The position numbers were made by a program, and so were the translations under genes. This document shows positions 60,932 to 64,000 of a stretch of DNA of 64,000 bases, one piece after another. How positions within the stretch are numbered: position 1 is the stretch's first letter; the number at the start of each line of letters is the position of its first letter. The stretch covers positions 1 to 64,000 of the forward strand of contig JASAMV010008659.1 in assembly GCA_030248065.1 (NCBI GenBank), written 5' to 3'. This DNA comes from Rhynchonema sp. JSB1_4. Taxonomy: Eukaryota > Nematoda > Chromadorea > Monhysterida > Xyalidae. The notes beneath the pieces were generated by a model. That model was given only the letters and a program-made list of their open reading frames with translations. It was not told where the DNA came from and ran no database searches.

Positions 60932-62958
60932 AAAAGTAGGGTGAAATGTGTCAGCGCAGTGGATATGGAAAAATTTTCGAAAATAACCGTCAAAGGGGAA
61001 ATGTTTGGCGGCTCAAATTTCGAAAACAACCCGACATGACACGATGCTTAACCACAAATGTATAGCAAGAACACCTAAAAGTAACACAAAATATATTTTA
61101 GAGAGCGGCTGAGCACAGCAAAGGGCGCGCTTGTTTGCAAAACGTCTGGCTTGCAAAGTACAGCTCAACAAGATGCAAGCCTCAGTCAGAAGCCGTGCGA
61201 GAAACAAGGGTGCCACTGGTTCTGGTTGGTGTAACAGCTGCGCGCTGTGTGTTATAAAGTTGAGTTGTATACGTTTATGGTTTCGTGGAAATCTGAGATT
61301 TACGATTTGTGGCCCAAAAATTGTGACCATCACAAGTCAGAAGCAAAATCATTGAAACAGTCAACTAAACAGTCGTTTAGTGACAACATGCACTAAACGT
61401 ACATATCTCATGGCAATGACATATTGGCCATGGCGCTGCATATGCGTGAAAATGAGCTTTTTTGGGGTGCACTTGTGGAAATCCAAGGCATTACGGTGAT
61501 GATGCTTTTTGTTGGCTCCCAATTGACAGACTGCTCCACAGCGATGTGTGGGCACCTCGAACTTCACTCTTGGTTGATGTCTGGATCTGTTTCCGATAGA
61601 TTTTGTTGGGAAACTGGCACACCAAGAAAATAGGCGCCAAAAATTGTATTTGGCACGAAATATACCAATTGCATTTGTTTGAACAAGTTCACAAAAAAAA
61701 CAAAAGATTGGTGCAACATTCACAGCGTATCTGGAAGTTTGATCAATTAGCTGCTGAACGGAAAGCTGTCATTGGATTTACACGTGACGTTTCATCTTTC
61801 CAATGTGCGCCAAAAAGTTAGGCCGATTGGTGTTGAGTGTGTAAACTGTTGCGTTTTTGTCATATTGGTCATCGTTCGGTACTACTGACTGAACCTCAGG
61901 CATACGAGTTTTTATGCCAGTGACATAATTGCACATCAATCATCAGCAATTGTGTTGCGAGCAAGCACTTTTGGACGTTCTTGACATTAGTGTCCTCCCT
62001 CCGTTTTCATTTGTGCGCGACCAATGAACCCCAAAGACATAAGTAACATCTCTTTCCCAATTTTTGAATAAAAAGTATCTCTCGGACAGTTCAAATTTCA
62101 TCTTTGTTCTTGACGCGTGTGTCAGCTAGCGCGTAGAGTAATCGGTAATGAAACCAACAAGACAAGAGCCATATTCCAGCAGCAAAGAAACCGAAATGGG
62201 GTTGGTCATGGTCGGTCAGACCGCATCAGCACACGTAAAGCTTCCAGTTCGTTTGCGGTTCCTGCAAATTGGGGCAGGTTTTTTCGGAAACAACATTGTC
62301 AAAATTGTGCACCCGGCAAAAAACTGTGTGATTTGGTTTACCACATAGAGTGCACATGCAAATTAAAGGTGGCCACATGGAGTGCACGTACAAATGAAAG
62401 GTTGTCATCAGTCCCCTGAGTATGAATATGTCATAATGTTTTGTGAGAGTGTCCTGACTATATAGGCTTCTATTCGGTCCGGTTCTGTTCAAAGTTCCTG
62501 CAACGTCGTTGTACAGAATACATGACGAAAGATCAGGACCACGTGTACCGAATTGGGCGCCTTGCTTCGAGGTGGGAGGGACGCACAGAAAAACGAGATT
62601 AGCGCACAGGTTTGGGAGTCCCACCGTCAGTTTTTGTGTCATTATGCTTTTCGGCTGCATTCTCACGTTCGCTTCTAGTCCGACGCGTGGACTGGAATTT
62701 TCGAAACGGCGCAGGGCAGAAGCGTTGAGTACTGAACAATTGGCCAAGAATTGATGACACCGATGAGGTCTGCGGCTCACACCTCCACCCGTCAGTGAAA
62801 ACAACCGGTCTCTCTCAGTCACTAACGCATACTGTATAATGATTTGAGTACATTATTACACTGCTTGGTGGCTCCATGTATAGCTCCGCTTGCCTGAACC
62901 TCACACCTGTGCGTTGCACAGGAGCCAGAGGTGTTCGCACCCAGCCACGAGGCCTGGC

Positions 62959-63430
62959 CAGGGTTGGGCAAAAAACAACATCGTTCTTATTTAACGAAAG
63001 ACGTTTATTAAAAAATGGGTCGTTCTTCGTTTTTTTAAATCCTGATTTTCCCTGATTTTTTCAATGAAAGTACCCTAATTTTCAAGGAAAATCAATTTTT
63101 TTGCCCACTATTCCTCAAAAATTTTCAACCAATTTTTACTTTGTCGAGATACGTCGATATACGGCGTTTGATTTTCATGGTCGACCCCATACCAAATTTG
63201 GTTAGATGATGTGGGCCAAATCGCAATGTTTGCAACTCGCTAGAAAAAAGGTTGAAACATGTTTATTTTGCCTTTAACACAGAGAACTACTCTGTTTAGC
63301 CGTTATTTCTTCCTAAAACGCATCTTTTCAAACTTTTTTGGAGCTGTTTTGGGCAGCTAGGCGTTTTTGAAAAGTTTCTTAAAAAACATTAAAAAAACGA
63401 ACTATTAAAAAAGTTTTTTGCCCAACCCTG
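62959..63430. mobile_element. hAT-type MITE, complete, 8-bp target duplication
   Basis: Starts CAGGGTTGGGCAAAAAAC and ends GCCCAACCCTG; flanked by the direct repeat GGCCTGGC at 62951-62958 and 63431-63438. The interior shares TTTACTTTGTCGAGATACG with the copy at 10227. It inserted into another dispersed repeat, whose sequence after the element (CTGTGAAAACAGGCCG) resembles CTGTGAAAGCAGGCCG at 24595. From 60932 to 62950 I find no convincing gene. Confidence 0.93.
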
Positions 63431-63685
63431 GGCCTGGCGCCTCACCCGTCTGTGAAAACAGGCCGAAACGGGCAACGCACTGCACACACATTCCTTATCG
63501 ACTTTCATGCCCGGTTTTTGTCGACATCGCTTCGAAAATTCCACCCCTGATCCTGGCTGAATGCTTGGGTTTGGTCAGCAAGCAAGTGTCTAGCCGAAAT
63601 TTCCGCAATAGATTTTAACTTGACATTGTGTTTGTCACCTTCGTAATGCAGTGAAACGAATTTATAGAGTTTATATTGATATTTT

Positions 63686-63688
63686 CAG
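63686..63688 (+). promoter_or_regulatory. Candidate trans-splice acceptor of the small secreted protein
   Basis: GATATTTTCAG ends 12 bases before the ATG at 63701. TTTTCAG so close to a start codon is the classic nematode spliced-leader acceptor. Confidence 0.65.
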
Positions 63689-63700
63689 ACCAATTTCAAA

Positions 63701-63955
63701 ATGTTCAAGTTCATCCGGACACTATGTTTGCTGTTTATTCTATCACACGGTCTTGCGTCAAGTCGCATCATTCTCACAGGTTTCATCACAATGAAACATC
63801 ATCTGTCAAAAAAACTATTCGAATTTGAGCCGAACGCTTGGTTGGACAAGGACGAAAAAGAACAACGTCAACGAGCAGAACAGAAACGAGCGCTGGGATC
63901 GCGATTGAACACACAAAATCTGGACAAACTTTTTCTGCTGCGACTGCGATTTTGA
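63701..63955 (+). CDS. Small secreted protein, 84 residues
   Basis: I do not recognise it. The ATG follows a TTTTCAG acceptor at 63686-63688. Residues 1-20 form a signal peptide (FIRTLCLLFILSHGLAS). The remainder is charged, with DKDEKEQRQRAEQKRA (helix-forming), and ends LDKLFLLRLRF before TGA. The C-terminal RLRF recalls RF-type neuropeptides, but no glycine for amidation and no dibasic cleavage sites frame it, so a peptide-hormone call is not supported. It is near the window edge and further exons are possible. Confidence 0.5.
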   Translation: MFKFIRTLCLLFILSHGLASSRIILTGFITMKHHLSKKLFEFEPNAWLDKDEKEQRQRAEQKRALGSRLNTQNLDKLFLLRLRF

Positions 63956-64000
63956 AATTGTGATGAATATAATTATGTTTTGTTGGATGTGAATGAAAGT

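Larger units (their letters stand above)
3663..63800. promoter_or_regulatory. Dispersed GATGTTTCA motif (22 exact copies; 21U-RNA upstream-motif-like)
   Basis: Exact 9-mers, start positions. Plus strand: 10862, 37814, 38800, 45696, 55807, 56580, 57996. Minus strand (seen as TGAAACATC): 6455, 10916, 24733, 30641, 31985, 32806, 36806, 38186, 38750, 39034, 42330, 43476, 45507, 52292, 63792. A further 13 sites read AATGTTTCA on the motif strand (for example 7188, 22870, 27603, 29367, 41248, 49440, 59204) and one TATGTTTCA is at 3663, making 36 ATGTTTCA sites. Nearly all lie in introns or between genes; 55807 and 63792 are in coding exons. The TGTTTCA core matches the conserved upstream motif of C. 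elegans 21U-RNA genes (CTGTTTCA). The span given here only brackets the sites. Confidence 0.6.

Noticed and set aside
62226..62822. 198-codon minus-strand frame
   Set aside because: No domain, poor composition, and it contains a small local duplication (AGAGTGCAC / GGAGTGCAC region). It lies in intergenic repeat-rich DNA, so it is probably chance.
1..64000. A nematode operon linking these genes
   Set aside because: Genes alternate in strand and are separated by one to several kilobases; no close same-strand pair is seen.

Overview
This is a eukaryotic window, almost certainly from a nematode. The reasons are: intron-dense genes with TTTCAG-type acceptors; candidate spliced-leader acceptors just upstream of several start codons; a gene built from lustrin-type cysteine-rich, EB and Kunitz modules, a combination typical of nematodes; orthologues of nematode alpha-catenin (hmp-1) and alpha/epsilon-sarcoglycan (sgca-1); and an interstitial TTAGGC array, the nematode telomere unit. 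The species cannot be named from the sequence. All gene models below were built by hand from exon reading frames, splice sites and phase continuity.

Layout. 1-8.3 kb (+): 19 exons of alpha-catenin, with its 5' end outside the window and an open 256-codon frame in one intron. 8.3-11 kb: the 3' end of a two-ShKT-domain gene (-) and two small transposons. 11.1-21.8 kb: one 10.7-kb element with inverted ends, in which a 144-bp satellite forms two inverted arms around a 7-kb core of a second satellite. 21.8-23.7 kb: low-complexity DNA, an isolated ShKT-like exon and palindromic repeats. 23.8-35.3 kb (+): an 18-exon secreted protein with four C-type lectin-like domains and two sushi domains. 36.6-45.7 kb (-): at least 24 exons of a secreted Kunitz/lustrin/EB protein. 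48.8-56.2 kb (+): an 8-exon type I membrane protein with a von Willebrand A-like ectodomain. 57.5-60.9 kb (-): complete sarcoglycan in 12 exons. 63.7 kb (+): a small secreted protein.

The genes share a theme of adhesion, extracellular matrix and secreted modules: alpha-catenin at adherens junctions, sarcoglycan in the dystrophin complex, and lectin, sushi, Kunitz and lustrin modules outside the cell. They do not form an operon.

Two features deserve most attention. (1) The 9-mer GATGTTTCA occurs 22 times on either strand, against about 0.5 expected. It is scattered through introns and intergenic DNA and shares the TGTTTCA core of the upstream motif of nematode 21U-RNA (piRNA) genes. (2) Several short introns consist largely of tRNA-like sequence with A box, B box and sometimes a T-run, and in four cases this begins at or very near the 5' splice site, which suggests introns made from tRNA-derived elements. 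The window also holds two MITE families with clear target-site duplications, and several foldback elements.
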